A stretch of DNA of 37,562 bases from Paratrimastix pyriformis. Lineage: Eukaryota > Preaxostyla > Paratrimastigidae. Where the stretch lies: assembly GCA_027972325.1 (NCBI GenBank), contig JAPMOS010000267.1, positions 1 through 37,562 on the forward strand, given 5' to 3'. How positions within the stretch are numbered: the stretch's first letter is position 1; each line of letters begins with the position of its first letter. This document shows positions 37,254 to 37,562 of the stretch, in pieces. The notes beneath the pieces are model-generated. The model worked only from the letters and a program-made list of their open reading frames with translations. It did not search any database and was not told the origin of the DNA. The position numbers and the translations under genes were made by a program.

Positions 37254-37562
37254 CTCCTCCTCCCTCCCCTCCCCTCCCCTCCCTCCCCCACACACACACA
37301 CTCCCGCCCTCCCCTCCCCCCACCCCGCCCCCGACCGGCCGCTCAACGTTGGGATCTTGAAGGACCAACTGAAAGTGGTGAAGACACAGCATGCTCTCAC
37401 AGGAGACGGTGTAGTGAGCTGAGGCTTCATGATGTTGTCGCACCCGTGGTCTAAATGCCCGTGGTAGTTTCGATGGTCGGTACCCGTGATTGTCATAAGT
37501 GGGACGCAGACAGAACGATCGATGGCCTGAACCGGGCACGGTTGGGAGCCGGGCATCGATCG
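37254..37562. other. Flank beyond the DIRS element, no gene seen
   Basis: It starts with a pyrimidine tract (CTCCTCCTCCCTCCCCTCCC) and a short (CA)n, then about 200 bases of ordinary composition with no supported ORF. The pyrimidine tract may be the original target, since CTCCTCCTCC also precedes the left end. Confidence 0.5.

Overview
This is a transposon graveyard from a eukaryotic nuclear genome. The evidence is spliceosomal-type introns (7,706-7,790; 24,620-24,673; 26,708-26,758), several retrotransposon classes nested in one another, and long microsatellites; no operons or Shine-Dalgarno-led genes are seen. Coding parts are GC-rich. I cannot name the species; a unicellular eukaryote (protist or alga) fits best.

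Layout. 1-6,870 (minus): a decayed copy of a large LINE whose 3' end lies outside the window. 6,911-7,946 (minus): a broken two-exon gene or ORF1-like sequence. 7,947-8,782: spacer with a long (GAT)n tract. 8,783-18,721 (plus): the best copy of the same LINE ('LINE A'), about 9.9 kb, with ORF1, a USP-like cysteine protease, APE endonuclease, reverse transcriptase, RNase H, a zinc-finger segment, a methyltransferase-like tail, a structured 3' UTR and a (CA)n tail. It sits in a Ty3/gypsy-type element whose gag-pol part is seen at 18,722-21,892 (minus). 21,893-22,600: presumed gypsy leader plus unassigned DNA. 22,600-23,512 (minus): the 3' end of a second kind of LINE, with a restriction-like endonuclease. 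23,514-29,820 (minus): a small array of an unrecognised gene family; one copy (23,782-25,083) looks intact once its 54-nt intron is removed. A 1.45-kb ORF1-only LINE ('LINE B', 28,243-29,697) is inserted in another copy. 29,820-30,870 (plus): a fragment of the LINE A family. 30,915-37,253 (minus): a DIRS-like tyrosine-recombinase retroelement with inverted termini and an internal complementary region, carrying a 1.4-kb ORF1-only LINE ('LINE C', 34,477-35,878) with target-site duplications.

How the parts relate. LINE A, B and C differ in sequence and length but share a 5' start and a 3' end of three hairpins, the middle one always capped by a C(UUCG)G loop with compensatory stem changes, followed by AGTAT and a simple repeat. 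This suggests B and C are non-autonomous elements that use the reverse transcriptase of A-like LINEs. The LINE A protein also has two unusual accessory domains, a USP-like deubiquitinase fold and a DAM-like methyltransferase segment; the latter resembles the one in the DIRS element nearby.
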